From the NCBI GenBank assembly GCA_018697195.1, contig JAGMWU010000028.1, positions 6,836,409-6,900,408 on the forward strand: DNA of 64,000 bases. Reading direction: 5' to 3'. The position numbers and the translations under genes are program-made. Below are positions 40,546 through 55,500 of the stretch, piece by piece (within the stretch, counting starts at the first letter, position 1; each line of letters opens with the position of its first letter). The notes beneath the pieces were generated by a model. It searched no databases. It saw nothing but the letters and a program-made list of their open reading frames with translations, and had not been told where the DNA came from. Source of the stretch: Certhia americana. Lineage: Eukaryota; Chordata; Aves; Passeriformes; Certhiidae.

Positions 40546-43500
40546 GTAGGAAAAGGCATCGGAACCAGTTCTGCTGTGGAGGTTAAAAGGGAGTGAGGAA
40601 ACCCCAAATTCTTGGAGAAGCGCTGGGAGAAAGGACTTTCCTCCACGCTGCCATCCCAGACACATCTGTCTGCAGCAGCAGCCAGGGCAGGCTGGGTGGG
40701 GAGGTGTGGGGGTGTCCTGGAGCCCCCAGAAGCTTCTTTTGGGGGCTCAGGGGGTGCTGGGTGTGCAGGCAGAGATCACATTGTGGCAGCTAGCCAGCAG
40801 TGGGGGACAGTCCCTCATGGAATCCCCATGGCCATGACAAAATGTGTCCCCACACATGGGAGAGCCCCAGCTGTGTGCTCCAGGAGAAAAGGGGACAAGA
40901 GGTTTGGCTTTCAGCCCAGCTTTTCCCTTGCCATGGGGAGCACAGGAGTGGCTTGCTGTGGGACACAGTTTTGGCAGTTTAAGGAACCAGAGGTGACAGC
41001 CTGGCACATTTCATGGGGCAACTTCACTCAGGAGAGATCCCTCCTATGGAGTGCCCTGCAAATAACTCTTTTCCCCGTTTTTCTCCTTCTGTATCTGTTG
41101 CCATTCCAAGCCCAGAGCAAGTGCCTGGGGGACACTTTTTCTGAGCACTTTATTCGAACTCAGCCACTCCAGGAGGAGATATTTAACCCTTTATACCCCA
41201 GGCCCTCCCCACCGGGGCCGTGCTGAGCTAAAAAGTGTTTCTGGGGTGCCACAGTGCGACCGGGGGCTGTGAGAAGGGCTGGAAGGGGAGGTGACATCCA
41301 ACTTCTGTACACCTGAGCAGAGCCAGGCTCAGCCCCTCGCTGTGAGTCCCCCTCGCTCTGTGGGGATTCCTTTGCCAGACTCACCGACCTCGCAAGGCTC
41401 CGGATGTGGGAGCATTGCTGGAAAAACAACCCAGGTCAGCTGAGCACTCATGTCACCTCACTGACCCCTTTGCAGTTCAGGCAGCTCGCTGGAGGGGTAC
41501 CCGACCCTTCATCAGCAAAAACACCCCAGAAAGGCACCAACCCCCTTGTGTTGGTACTGTCCAGACCCCAGCATGTGTAGGACCCTTCCTCCCTTCCCGT
41601 ACAGAGAGACAGGCAGGAGGCACTTGTGTTGGGATCACCGGACTGCTCTAGAGTGCTTGATGTTCCTAGATCCATGGGATCAGGCCAGAAATGTGTTGTT
41701 TGGGATTTTCCTGCAGCCACCACCAGCAGAGGCTGCTTGGAGAAGGAGTGTAAGGCAGAGGAGGGGGCTCAGGATAAATCCACAGTCCCAGCCACACATG
41801 ATTTCACAGACTGTTCCCGACTTCCTTCCTAGGTGTGATTTTCCCAATCACTGTCTCCCAGCCCGCCAGTGTCATCAGAGTGATTCCTATCCTGTCACTG
41901 CTCTTGGAGCTTTTTTGGGCTTCACACATCCTCTGCATGTGGGGAAGGCTCTGGTGTGGGAGTTCTGCAGCTCCACAGGAGCGGCACAGACTGTCAGGCA
42001 TTTTCCTAACAAACCAGTCCATTTTTAACTCCTTGTCTGCATCGGAGCATCAGATGGGCCTTTCAGGGAGATTCCTGCCCTGATCCCAGGAGCTTTCCTG
42101 TGAGCAATATTAATATTAATATTAGGCTGTACTCAGTTTGGGTCGGTTTTTCTCATGCAATTTCCACCCTGAATTTTGTGGTCCCATTGTGTACCCAAGC
42201 ACTCAGCAGCAGGAGATTTTCCTCTGTCTTTTCAGAGCCTACTTTAATACTGAAAACCTTCGTAACCTCATCAACTTAATGGTTGCACTCAAGTATTTTA
42301 CATGTCTTTCCCAACCTTAAAGATCCTACCACTTCAGTAATTCCTGGCAGTTGGTACATGTGGTGATTTTAGGGTATGTAGTGCCCTGTATATAGCACAC
42401 AGGACAGGAAACACCACTAAGGAATATTCCTTGAATCTGAAATGTCTCGAGTTTCTCCCAACCTATTGCAGGATGCTAAGGATGACTGCATTTTTGCAGT
42501 GCTCACGGCTCTTGTGGTGTCATTCCTGACTGTGACACCAAACCCAGCAATGGCAAAGTGGATGCTGAGAGCCTGGAGCACCTGGCAGGACTCAGGGCCC
42601 TGGGGCAACATGTGTGGCCACTGTGCTTGGGAGAGCTCAGGGTGAGCTCCAAGCATACCCGGAGGGCCACAGGCAGTGATGGCAGCCAGATCTAAGCAGA
42701 GATTTGCAGGCAGGTAGGGAGGGATGTGGGGAACATCTGCCTCAAGCTCATCCCTAGGGCAGCCAGGACACTGAGCAGGGACATCTGTTCTAGCACAGGC
42801 ATGGACAATGTGCTCACTGCAGCCCATTCCTGTGTCAACAGAATTCCTCAGACTATCCTGGCACAGGGTGGATCCTCACCAGTGTAACCCACATGAGGCT
42901 GAGGGGGTCCGTGGGAATCCCCACATTCCAGCCCTGCCCCCCTGGCGCTGCCGAGGCTCAGGGAGAGGGAAATGCATTTCACAGAATCACAGAACCCTGG
43001 AAGGTTTGTGTGTGAAGGGACCTTGCCCTGCCATGGGCAGAGACACCTTCCACTAGCCTAGGTAGCTTCAAGCCCCTTACAGCCTGGCCTTGGACTCTTT
43101 TCAGGGATTGGGCAGCTAAAGCTGCTCTGGGCAACCTGTGCCTTCTTCACAGGGAAGAATGGCAAGGAATGGGGTGCATGGCACCTATGGCAGCCTGGTT
43201 CCAGCTCCAGACTCCCCATGGACACCCTGGCCCTTGGGCTGCGAGTTTGGGGGACAACCTGCAGATCTGATCCCCCTTCCAGGAAACATATGGACCCTGC
43301 TGTAGACCTGAGACCTGTGGGGACACTGGGAACTTGGTAGGCTTCTCCTGGAAGAAATGGTGCCCTGAGACATTGGGGGTGTCTCTACATGGCAGTGGGA
43401 GATACCAAAGCAGCATCCAATGCTCCATTGCTCCAGTGGCCACTTCCCATGGACACAGAGGGACATGGGCCACTCCTGCAAGGTGGAGGCAGATTTTATC

Positions 43501-46500
43501 AGATGGAGAGGGATCTTATCTGGATTTGAGTTGGCACCTCCTGTTCTTACTTCTCTACCCAGCACACACCCAGCATGGTCAAGGGACGGGATATCCCACC
43601 AAACCCTCTCCCTTTGCTCCAACCCTTGGGTATGATCCCTGCTGACTGCTGGGGCCTGAGTGATACTGCCTCCCTCCTGAGGGGCCTTTCCTTGACTTCA
43701 GAGGAATGCAGGAGCATCACTTGGGCTGAGAAGGCTAGAGCAGAGGGTCCCCCACTTCCCAGCCTCCACAGGAACAGCTAGAAACCACCTAAAATAGATT
43801 TGCTGGTGGAGAACTCCCCCTCCCACATCCTTCCTCCCTGCCCGGCAGCCAGACAGGACCCCCAGCCTGTGATCCCCCCCATCCGGGCACAGCAGGGTCC
43901 CCCAGCCCAGCCCAAACTTCCCTCTCACAGCCGTGCTACGGGAAGATGAAACGAGTTCAAAAGGAGGGGAAGCAGCCAGCTGGGGGTGTCTGGCAGGAAC
44001 TGGCCCCTCAGCATCCTGGTGGAGGCAGGATGCTGGAAGAGATGAAGCTGGAGGGATGTTTTGGGGGGATGGTGCCAGAGGGATGTTTGGGGACGATGGT
44101 GCTGGAGGGATGTTTGGGAGGATGCAGCTCCTTCAGCACCAGCCTCTGCTGCCTCAGGGGCCCTGTATCTGCTCTGAGATGTGTGTTAGGCATTTTGGAA
44201 AGGGCCATAACAAAAGGAGCTGCTGTCCTTGGGATGTGCCAGACCACCCCTTGGTTGGGGATGCTGAATTCTTGGATGCAGCTCAAGCCTGTCTTGGAAT
44301 GTCCCTGGGGTCCTCACCTTGTGACCTCACCTCAAACACTCCGAAATGTGCCAAAAAGGGAAAACCTGCAGGAATCTGGTATTTGCAGGAGCCCTCATGT
44401 TGAAGTCTCTCCGTCCACAGCCAGGACCTCCACCCTCTGTGCCTGGGCCTCAGCATTGGGGCATCCTCCCAGCCCTGCCTTCCTACACTAGAGCATCCCA
44501 AGGAGCATCCCACCAGGGAGAGCTGCCTTTGGTGTTGCTGAAGGTTTGGAATGCACACCCGTGGGGCTGCAGAGCCATGGAGGTTAGATCAGTATGTTTG
44601 GAACTCTCTAGAAAATGGAGGGCAGGAGGCTGGAGCACAGCAGGGGGAGACCCCAGGGTAAAAGCAGTGTTAGGGGGTGGCTCTGTGGACAGCACTGGCA
44701 CTGTCTGGTGGTTCAGGAGTGCCCTGTCTGGAATGAGATAAATAGGTCAGGGATGGCAGGAACATCCCTCAGCCCTGCACTGCAATGCCTGCAAGGCAGG
44801 AGGTGAGGGGGATGTACAAGACACCTGTGAGCTCCTGGATGGACACAGAGGGGGAATGGGGAAGCTTCTCCCCTGGACTTCATGTTTTCTAGGCTCCTGC
44901 CTGAGCTCAGGCTCTTCCTGGGATTTTAGTGCTCTTTCCCCCTCTCTCCAGTCCTGCCAAGGGCCACAGGCATGGGGCCAGCTAGGGCTAGGTCATGGGA
45001 AGTCTAAGAAGTCTTGCTGCCCTCAGCCAGCTAGGTGGTGGAGCAGGACATATCTGAGGTGGCTTTTCCCCATTCCAGGTGTCCCAGAGAAGCTGTTCCA
45101 GATGGCTGCGCCATCCCTGGAAGTGTCCAAGGCCAGGCTGGATGGGGCTTGGAGCAACCTGTGCTAGTGAAAGGTCTCCCTGCCCATGAGGGAATGAGAT
45201 GAGCTTTAAGGTCTCTTCCAACCAGACAGTTCCATGATTATTTGATCAAGAGTTCATGGAGGGTCTTGGCAGGAGAGCGATGGGAACGTGCTGCCATGGG
45301 AGGGGCAAGGAGGACGACATTGGGATGGTTAGGCACAAGATCACAGCTCCCAAAACATCTAAGGGCCCATGGGACATTTTTCCAGCACTCCCAACACTTA
45401 GTGCCAGGAAACCTTCCTATCCAGACAGGCCAGTGAACAAGCCAAACCACAGCTCTTCCAAGGCCTGTTTTACATTCGGAGGAATTTCAAAAGCATCCAG
45501 GTGACTCAGAGCTCTCACCCTGGAGCTCATTTATTTTCTTTCAACTTCCATTAGTCAGTGAAAAGATGCCATGCATCCATACAGGTCCTGTCTCTGAGAA
45601 AGCACATTTCATTTCCAAGGAGAACACTCCCATTTTCCCTAACCTGGAGGAATTTCAGGGACTGGTAGGTCTGTGCAGCCACCTCTTTTGTTTCTTCCAT
45701 CGCTGCCCTCCTCCAGGTATATTTTTAGCAAGTGAGAGTGATCTGTGGAAATCTTCATTCCATGGAACAGGCAGCTCTCAACCAAGGATGGAGATTAAAA
45801 TGCAGGAATTAGAGTCCAGAGAGGTTTCTGCAGAATGGAGGCTGTTTCCAAGCCACAGTTTCCAGCACACTGCACCAGCTCAGCATGTGGGTGCTACATC
45901 AGAGCCAGCATTTCCCACTGAGCTCTGCTCCAACCAGATCTGGCTGCATGGACAAGCTGTGCCAGTGCAGCACCAGAAACTCAACTCCAGTCTCACCAAA
46001 ATCCCAGAGCCCTTAAGATGGGCAGGGATTTACCAGCCGGTTGTGTTGGTCTGAGATCCTGGTAAAGACCTGTAAATACCTAGGTGAGCTGGCTTTCAGC
46101 CCTACTCTCTGATCCACAGAATAATTTTCAGCCATGAATAGCCTAAGTCAGGGATCAAAGCCATGAGGGCTCTTCCCTCGATGAGGGGATGCCTAGATTA
46201 GGCTCACAGGGAGCTCATACAGCTGCTGCAGCAGCGCCACGAGATCTTCACTGGCAGACACAAAATCAGGTCACTCCCAAAAGCTGCAGACACTGCCACG
46301 CAGCTACAGGGAGGCAAGTGGGGATGTCAGCAGCATTCCCAGATTCTGGAAGGGCAGGAATACTGCTGAGGCTTAGGGGTGTCAATTTTGGATGCAGTGA
46401 AGGGCTGAGTGTGGCACGCTCCATCCCCAGTAGAGCAGAGGGAAGGGGAGGAGAGCCCTGAATCCTGTGCAGGGATGCTCCAGACTTGCTGATATTCAGA

Positions 46501-49500
46501 GTTATTCACAAATTCTCTGAATAAAAAGGGCAAGAGGAGGTGAATGGCCTCAAGATGCATGGGCTTCCTGAGCAGCAGGACCCTGTTCCCTCTCAGTCCT
46601 TTCGTATCCCAGTAGGGTGAGGCGTGGTCACTGCTGGGTAATCGCTCTGACCCCAATAGCGATGTCACATCTGTCCCTCAGCAGAGCTCACATCTGCCAG
46701 GGCTGTGCTGCAAGGCCATGAATGAAAACCTACTCCTTCCTGCTGCTGCACCCCAAACCCCTGCTCTGGGAATGTTTTCATTGAGCTTTTTATCTATTTC
46801 TATCGATTTTCAGGGTAAGGAGTCAGTTGTTGGCAATGTCTCACCAGTAAATTTGAGGGCATGTTCCCAGCAAGGGCACTTCTGCAGATGGGGAAACTGA
46901 GGCACTGAGCTGCACCATGGCTGGTTCAGGGGGATCCCACAGATGAGGGATGGAGGCTGGGAACAGGAAAGGTATGGAAGCTGAGATTTGCCACGACAAC
47001 AGGGCCTCTCTGTTCCTGCACTGGAGTCCTGCCATGACTGTGCCCAGGGCTCTGCGGCCAGACTCCTTCAGGATCTAGTCCCAGCCCTGGTGATCCCTGC
47101 AGGAGTAATTCCATGAAATTAAATTGTTTCTCTTTCACAGCCCAGGGTGCATCACAGTGTGGATTTGTAGCCATTTGTGGTATTAAAATTAAGAATGTGT
47201 CTTAAATGGGCTAGGTTGGATCAGCTGTAGGACAGGACAAGGGGCAATGGGTTCAAACTGAAAAAACGGAAATTTAGGTTCAATGCTGGGAAGGATTTCT
47301 TCCCTGTCAGGGTGATGAGGCCTTGATACAGGTTGCCCAGAGAAGTTGTGGCTTCTACATGCCTGGAAGTGTCCAAGGCCAGGTTGGACAGCTCTTGGAG
47401 CACCCTGGAATAGTGGAAGGTGCTCATGGCAGGGGATGGAATGGGATGAGCTCTAAGGTCTCTCCCCACCCAAACCATTCTGTGATTCTGTGTTTCTATG
47501 GCTACCCATGAACTCATCCTGCAGGGAGCAGACACCAAACCGGGAGGGATGTATGGATGGAACCCAGTAAGGCTCTGCCACCTTCATGGCCATGGTTCAG
47601 GTGTGGTACCATCAATCCAAGAGGATCTACTCTGACAAGCAGGCGGGACAGAGCCAGCCTGTGTTCCCTCACCCCATGGCAACATAGAGGGTCCAGGAGG
47701 TCCCCATCAAACAGAAAGTGAGGAGCACCCACAGCCAGGACCACCCAGGCATGGTGGGGCAGACAGCAGGTCCCTCAGTGGAGCCGAGAGATGCTCCTGT
47801 GTCCAGGGTACAGACCTATGGATGAGCTGCAGGGCCCCAGATCTGCCTGGGAACACCCAGACACACTGTTAATGCTTCCAGGACATGGTTTTCCCTTTCC
47901 TGGAGTGTCTGGGCTGTGTCCCAGGGCACTGGGTTGGTGGAGGTGGTGGTGGTGCCCCTCTGGCCTGGGTGTCCAAGGGACCTGTGCAGCTGCTGGCACA
48001 GAGGCAAGGAAAACACCCCAGGAAGGAGGCTCTGCCAAGGCAAAAGCTGCTGATTCAGCTGTCCCAGCCCCCGCCAGCCCAGCCTGGCCCTGCAGGCTGG
48101 GTGTTGGGGTGAGTCAGGTGTCAGCACAGTCACCATGGTCTGTGCTGAGCTGGCTCAGAGCATGCAGGAGCCCTGTGATGGGGTGCCATGTCTTCCCCCA
48201 CCCCGAGATGTTGGAATGTGACTCCATCCAGGGGAGGTGCAATTATTACCTGACCTTTACTGAGACAGTCCCACCTCTGGTCTCACCTTTGCTCCATAGC
48301 AGACTGAGCAGGTGATGGAGCAGGAACAAGTGACTCACAGGGGGTGCAGAGGAGCTCAGACACCACTCTAGGGTGCAGGCTGGAGGTGCTCCTCTGGACA
48401 TGGAGCTTTTCCCATTGACCGGCTCAGGGGCCTGGGCTGGTCTCTGTGCCCTTGCCCAGCCCTTGGCACAGGCATGTGGCCTCTGTCTTGCTCTTGTTGG
48501 ACATGTGCCATGTGGCCACCAACAGCCAAACCATCCTCAGCTCCTCTTGCACCCCAACATCAATCACACCAGGGTTTTTTAGTCCATTCATGGTGTCAGA
48601 ATAAGCTTAACTGTGTTGTAAAAGGGTCAGATTGGCTCTGTTGACCAGGAAAAGAATTTTGGCCAGTTGGGAGACCGCTGGGAAAAAGCCCACCATTTTC
48701 CACTTCCAAACTCAGATCTGGAGGGACCCCTGTAAGGCCAGACCCAATGAAATCTCCTGTATGGGACACCTTAGAGCAATTTGTACCAAACACCAGGGAC
48801 TGTTGGCCATGGGGATCTACTCTGAGGGGAACTGTCTGGGCGGCTTGGGCCATGCAGGGTCATGGGCCTCCAAGGCAGAACAGGCAGGGCTGGACAAAGG
48901 ATCAAGGATGGGGACAATGAAACTCCTGCACCCAAATGACTGTGCTTGAAATCAGCCTGACAGTGGAGAATGGCTCATCCAAGGGGTCACAGTGGTGCAT
49001 TGCCAGGTCTGTGTCCTGAGGTGGAGGCAGGGGGGAGAGAAAGGTCATAGCACCACAAAGAAGGATGGAAAAAAAAGAGGTAAATGTGTGGGAGGCACCA
49101 CAGTGAAAGAACCTGGGAGATGAGTTTCATTGTGACACACACCAGATTCATTTCAGACTGGAGAGGAACTGATGGGTAAGAAGAAAACCTGTCTGGAAGG
49201 ACAGGGAAAAGCCCTGAAGGATCTTGCCCACAGGAGTGTGAAGGAATCCCAGACATAGCTCAGGGAGGGTTGTGGTCTCTGCAGACAGCAGGACATGGAG
49301 TGTGGTGGGGTCCACAGGAGCGAGAGACTCCTGGAAGGGATGGGGACAGCTCGAGGGGCTCATCCCCTTGGGGATAACAGCACTGTCTCAGCCTGGGGAA
49401 ATGACAGTCATCACAGCTGAGCTGATAGGAACATCATTAGATTATCCTGGAGACAAACAAATGATTTTTCACAGTGATTCTGTCAAAGCAGCAGGGGTGG

Positions 49501-52500
49501 ACACAGCAGCTGAGAGCTGGCAGAGCCCAGTGCTGGGGCTGCCAGTGGATTGGGAGGAGTGTCCCAAGGGGCTGGTTTTTTGGGGCACCTCTCACCCAAG
49601 GTGACCTGAACTTTGAAGGCCATGAAATGGAAAGGTGCTGTCCTAGAGGCTGCCTGGGTTCCTGGCAGGGAGTTCCTGCTCTGGAAGTGCAGCTGCCCAG
49701 ATGCTGGGGCCGGCTCCTGCATGGGGTGCCCAGTGGCAGGAAAGAACAATTGATGCTCTCTAAGGCAGTCACAAAAATCCCCCAGCACCATTGGGTTGTC
49801 TTGCAGAATAGCAATGAGCTGAGCACCCCAGCCACCCCATGGCACCTCTGGCCCTGAATGGAGATGCCATTCCCAAGGATGGCTGGACGGGCAGAGCAGG
49901 GAGAAGGGGAAACATCACTGGTGATGCCACCAGTGAGAGAGGATGAAATAACCCTGAAAGACTGAAATCCTCCTCCTTAAAGAGTCCTGTGGGCTGAGGG
50001 CTGGTGGGCAATGGGAGCAAATAGGGGAGGAAGGGTCACATTTGGTGATGTAGGGAAGAGCAGAGCAGGATCAGGCACTGGAAAGATTTAGGGCATCTGG
50101 GTTAGCCTTTCTCTGCACTGTGGGTCCCAACACAAGCTGACCCTTGCACCCTCACCCTCCCTCTCATTGCATTTCCCGTTGTTTCCCCATCCCTTCCTTG
50201 CCAGGGCATTGCCCCCTGGCAGCTATAACCAGCAGCTATCATAGCCTTGGGTGGTTTGGTTGGGTTTCTGTCAGGTACCAAAGTCTCTGATCTCAAAAAG
50301 GAGCTGGAAAAGGACAAGAGATTTCTTCCCTAGCCTCTTTCTTGTGTGTCCATTACCAGCCTCGTCTGTGCTGTTCCTGGCACCAGCCCTGGTGCTCTTG
50401 CACACAGATCCCAAGTACCAACCATGCCTATCAGGACTGTGGGGATACAGAGGTAACATCCCTCTGTCCCAACCCCTGCCTGTAGTGGCAATATCACCTC
50501 TCCATCATTCCTCTATGGCAGGCACAGAAATCCAGGACATTGCTGCCATGGCTGTTTATCCACCTCCTCCAGGCCATTTCTCTCCCTGCAACCAGAGATG
50601 GGCATGATTTTCTTTGGCTCTTTCAAAGAAGGGAAGTGCCAGCTCCTGGCACCAGGGATGTTTTCTCATTCACCTTGGTACATCTTGGCAGATTACAGCT
50701 CCCCTCTGCAACTCAGTCTCCCCATCTGTTCACAGAGAGAGTGATGCTCTCTCTCTGACAACAGCGAGGATCCGATGCTGAGAAATGCTGTCTCAGACAT
50801 CACCAGAATTAGCACAGTCCTACAGATTAAATTATTCCTCTTTCTTTTCTGATCTGGTAACGCTCAGTGCCTTTACCCGTGGAATACACAAATGAAACAC
50901 TCATTTCTCTCGGTGCAAAGGCTCCATTCTCCACTGAGTGGTCCTGACTGGGAGAGCCAAGGGCTCAGCCTGAGTCCAGATGGACCTGGCAAAGCCTAAG
51001 CAGAGCCAGCATGGTGCAGCTCAGATGGGTTTAATTTCAGGGAACTCATTGCCCATATTCAGCACTGCTGGAACACAGGTTCTTTATGGGCTCAAGGAGG
51101 TTTGTCTGCTCCGAGGGAGCTCAAAATTCTCTAATAGTGGAAGACCTGGAATTCCAGAATCCAGGAGATGCTGCAGTCAAAGTTACTTGGGTTGAGGATA
51201 GAGCAGTCATTGACACCCCTTTTCTCCAGGGGATCATGAAATCCTAGAATGGCTTGGATTGGAAGGGCCCTTAAAAAGATCATCTCATTCCATCCCCCGT
51301 TGAAGGGGTTTTGTGGGGTCCCTCCCATTCCAGCCCTGCTCCCCATCCACAGGAATTCCTGGCTCTGCTGATGCTCCGGGAGAGGGAAATGTATTTCATA
51401 GAATCCCAGAATCCCAGACTGGTTTGGGTGAGAAGGGACCTCATAGCTCACCCTGTTCCAACCCCTGCCATGACACCTTCTACTGTCTCAGGTTGCTCCA
51501 AGTTACATCCAATCTGATCTTGGACACTTAGAGGCATGGGGCAGCCACAGCTGCTCTGGGAAGCCTGAGCCAGGGCTTACCACCTTCACAGGGAACAATT
51601 CCTTCCCATATCCCATCTAACCCTGCCTGCCCTCTGGCACTGGGAGTCACTCCTCCTTGTCCTGTCCCTCCATCTTTGTCCAAAGTCCCTCTTCAGCTCT
51701 CTTGGAGCCCCTTTAGACACTGGAAGGTGCTCTAAGATCTCCCCAGAGCCTTCACTTCTCCAGGTGAACATTCCCATCTCTCCCAGCCTGGCTCCAGAGC
51801 AGAGAGGCTACAGCCCTTGGAGCATATCCATGATCTCCATCCTGCCTGGTCCATGTGTCACTCATCCCATGGCCTGAGCCAGCCAGGCTGTCTGGGCAGC
51901 CTTGGGCTGTGTCTGCCCATTGTTCCTTGCCTGAATTTAAGACCAGAGTAATTAGGAACATGCACAGGCTGTAATTTAGGCCTAGCTGAGGCATTTCACT
52001 GCAATACCTGATCTTGGGTCTCAGATCTCTCCACCATCCTGATGGAAATACTGAGCTGCTTCCTCCCAGGAACAAGACTCCTCAGTTTTCTTCCAAGGGA
52101 ATAAATAATCTTTTAACCTAAATGAGAAAACAGAGTGCAAATAAACTTCAGCTTTGCTTTGCATTTGCACTTTTTATTTGTTTTCCTGGTGGCAGATTCT
52201 CAGAACTGAGGGAACATGTAATTATGATGTTAACAGGAGCCTTAACTTCCAATTTGACATTTCATTTGACTGACTAGATATGGATTCACTGTTCAGACTT
52301 GTTCCAAGATAAACAACTCAATGGCTTTACACACATGTCCTCTGATTGTTACTTCTTCCATCTTTATGGTGTGTGGAAGGGGTAATTGGATAGGCTTTAA
52401 TTAAGCTTTGTGGGGAGTTGTGTTTGGACAGAAGTTGGAAGCTGACTGTAGCCCAAAATGGTATATTCAAAATTATTTCCACCAGTTGAAACTACATATA

Positions 52501-55500
52501 ACCAACTAATTAAAAAAACTTAAATGAATCCAGCTGCTTTGCATTTGAAATCGATCTTTTAATCAGGGGAAATATGCATTGGACAAAAGGTGCTGGACTG
52601 GTTGTTTTGAGTTACTGTGTCCTCTGAGGCTTAGAAACAGTAGATCTCATCAGCACTGCTAATTCTCCTCTAGGCATTGGGTGGAGGAAACAACCTCCCT
52701 TGATTTGGGAACCTCCAGCCAATTTTTCAGTCTTGAATGCTCTAATCTTTGAACTGGGTTAAGTGCAAGAAAGGAAATGTTCCCTTTGCAGTGACAAATT
52801 GTGCAATGAGGATCCTGATCCAATAACAAATTTCAGCCTAAGAAACTGAGGAGTTTAGTTGTTGACTGCATAATCAGGAGTCAGGTTAGCAAGAGAAGTG
52901 TAAAACCCAAGAAATTAAAAGGCAGCCAATACCAATCTCTTGTTCCAACTGTAATTTAGGAGATCTCTTTTTTTTCTGATGAGTCCTTTTGCATTGGAGA
53001 GATAAAGACCCACCTCAGCCCTGCTTTTGCTTGGTGCCTCTTAATCAGGATTCTATCTCCAGTTTCCTGCCTCCCATTTATCTGGGGAGCAGATCTCAAT
53101 GTCCTGTTGAATGCAGATACAACAAACAGCAGCCGCTCTCAAGACCCCTGTTATTTCCCTTCTCCTTGGGGTCCCTGATCTGCTCCTACCTTTTAATGGC
53201 TCTGGATGTTTCCCAGACTCCCCTTGCTGGAGGCCTCCCCTGGAGACTCAGCTGGCCTTTGCCTAGCAGTGAGGTTGTGACAGGCAGGGAAGAGTGGTGG
53301 CACCAGGAACTTCCTCAGCTGGCACCTCCCTCTCAGCCCAGCTGTTTTCCCTCTGCAGCTCAGTGTTTTGTGGGATGAACTCTGAGCCTCAGGGGCTCTG
53401 GGAGCCCAGTCATATCAGGCACTTTGTATCTGCTGTCCCATTTCCATTTCTCAGAGCCAAATGTTGTCATATTTGGCATTTTAAGAGGGTTTTAGAGCTA
53501 CTTTCTTTCTTTCTTTGTCCTCCCTTCTTCCCCCTCCCTTCTAAATTTTGAGGGCTGACTTTCAAAGTCTTTGTTTCAAAGAAATTCTTTTGCATAAAGA
53601 ACCAAAATATGCAATTCATAGAAAAATCAAGGGCAATACAAGCAATAATTAAAACCCCACAACTTTTATCCAGCCAAGCCCTGGATTTGCACTGAAGATT
53701 GGCAAAAGCTGCCTTTTATACATTCTCCTTTGTACTCATGGAATACCTCACCCTCACCTATCCAATCACACAGATACTCTGCTGAACTGGGTCTGGACAA
53801 CCAGCTCCTGGCTAATTACTATGGCAGGGGCAGGACTGATGTGTGACACCCCTGGAGGTGGCCAAATCCACAGGGTGATGGCCCAGCATGGCAAGGGAAG
53901 ATGACCTGAGACTCCTGGCCAAGCAGGTTGATATGCTACCAGCACTGGGTGAGAAACACCTACAGTACTGTCATAGAATCATGGAATGATTTGGGTGGGA
54001 AGGAGCCTAAAGGCTCATCCTGTTCCATCCCCTGCCATGGGCAGGGACACTTTCCCTAGACCAGGTTTCTCCAAGCCCTGTCCAGGCTGGCCAGAGAGAG
54101 ATGCACTTGGGGTTGGGGTGCTCTGCCTGAAATTGTCTTCTGCTGGAGGTGGGGTTGCTCCCACAGCACAGTGGGTTCATCCCTGTGATGCGGTTGTGTG
54201 AGAGCCACCCTCAGACTCAGATCCCTCTCCAAGGAGATGCTCACACAGCAAATTCCTATTTTTGACAACAAAACTGTTAGGACACTAAAAATGTCCAGGA
54301 AATATATTGCACAGGGGCAGCACTGGAGACAAGTCCACAGTGCTCATTACACTGTCACGCAGCTTTCACAACCTCACCCCCATCTCTTGGGGACCAAGCA
54401 GTCCTTCTCTGTGTGTCCTAATTCCCAAAGTCCTGAGGCTATAAAGGAATCTCAGATTCTTCTTCTTCTTTCTTTCTTTCTTTTTTTTTTTTTTTTAAAG
54501 CAGCATTTCTCACACTTTGCTTTGCTCAAAATGTTGTTGCCTGAAAGCAGCTGTCAAAAGATGAGAGCATCACACTTTTTCAGAGAACATCACCAGTTCT
54601 GAGATTCTGCAGTTTGTTTCATGATTTTTCAGCCATTGCCAATAGTGTTAAATCACCTCCCTCCTACCTACCTTGGGGTCCTGGAGGACGAATCTGGAGG
54701 TTCAGGAAAATTCAGTATTCTGGAAGGCACTGATCACTCATGGTAGAGCTGGTAGGGAGCCCCAGAGCTGCCTGGGTACACAACTATGGCTCATTGAGAT
54801 TGGAGCCCCACTGACAAGGGCCATTGGGTGCACCCTCACACTGTCACAGGGCAGCAAGAAGGTGATATGTCCACAGCAGGGCCACCCACTCAGCACCCTT
54901 GGATGGACTCGGTGCTGTCCATGGCATCAGGGGTCTCACGGCTCCCTTTGGGGCATGAAGGATCTGTTTGGGGTTGGGTGGCAGTGCTATTGATAGACAC
55001 AAACTAAATTATCATTTCACTCAGGCATTGGATGGCCCGGGCATCCCAGCTCCCTGCTTAACCTCCACACATGTTTGGGATGAGGGGCTGAGCATGGTGT
55101 GAGTGGTCCTTGCTGAGAATCTGCCTGTGCAGTGACAGAGTCCACATGAGGGTGCAGCCTCAGGCTGAAAATCAAGCAGGTTTTGGAAACAAGATTAGTT
55201 TTCTGCGCAGAAAGGATTGATATTGGCTCTTGGGGTGAGGGGATGCTGCTGGAGGCTGTAGGAAAATCCTCTCTGAGCAGAGTGGGTGACTCACACTCCT
55301 TCACATTCCTTGGACAGCAGCCATATCTCCTCCACACCAGGGCAGAACCTGAAGGAAGGAAGCTTCAGTGTGAGGTCTCTGTGCTTTCCATTCTCCCTCC
55401 CTGAGATTTCCAACCCTCCTATGCTCCCCCTTCCCCTGCAGCACCTGGTCACAGTAGGAGCCACTGGGATACCCCAGGGGAGCTGCTGGTCCGTGGTGGA

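Noticed and set aside
42225..42340. Possible CR1 end near CCCAACCTTAAAGATCCTAC
   Set aside because: Only a short, weak likeness to the CR1 terminus with no octamer tail; not supportable.
51131..51451. Open frame over the reversed CR1 copies, possible transposon protein
   Set aside because: It covers only the non-coding 3' end of CR1; no reverse-transcriptase or endonuclease motif is present in any copy of the window.
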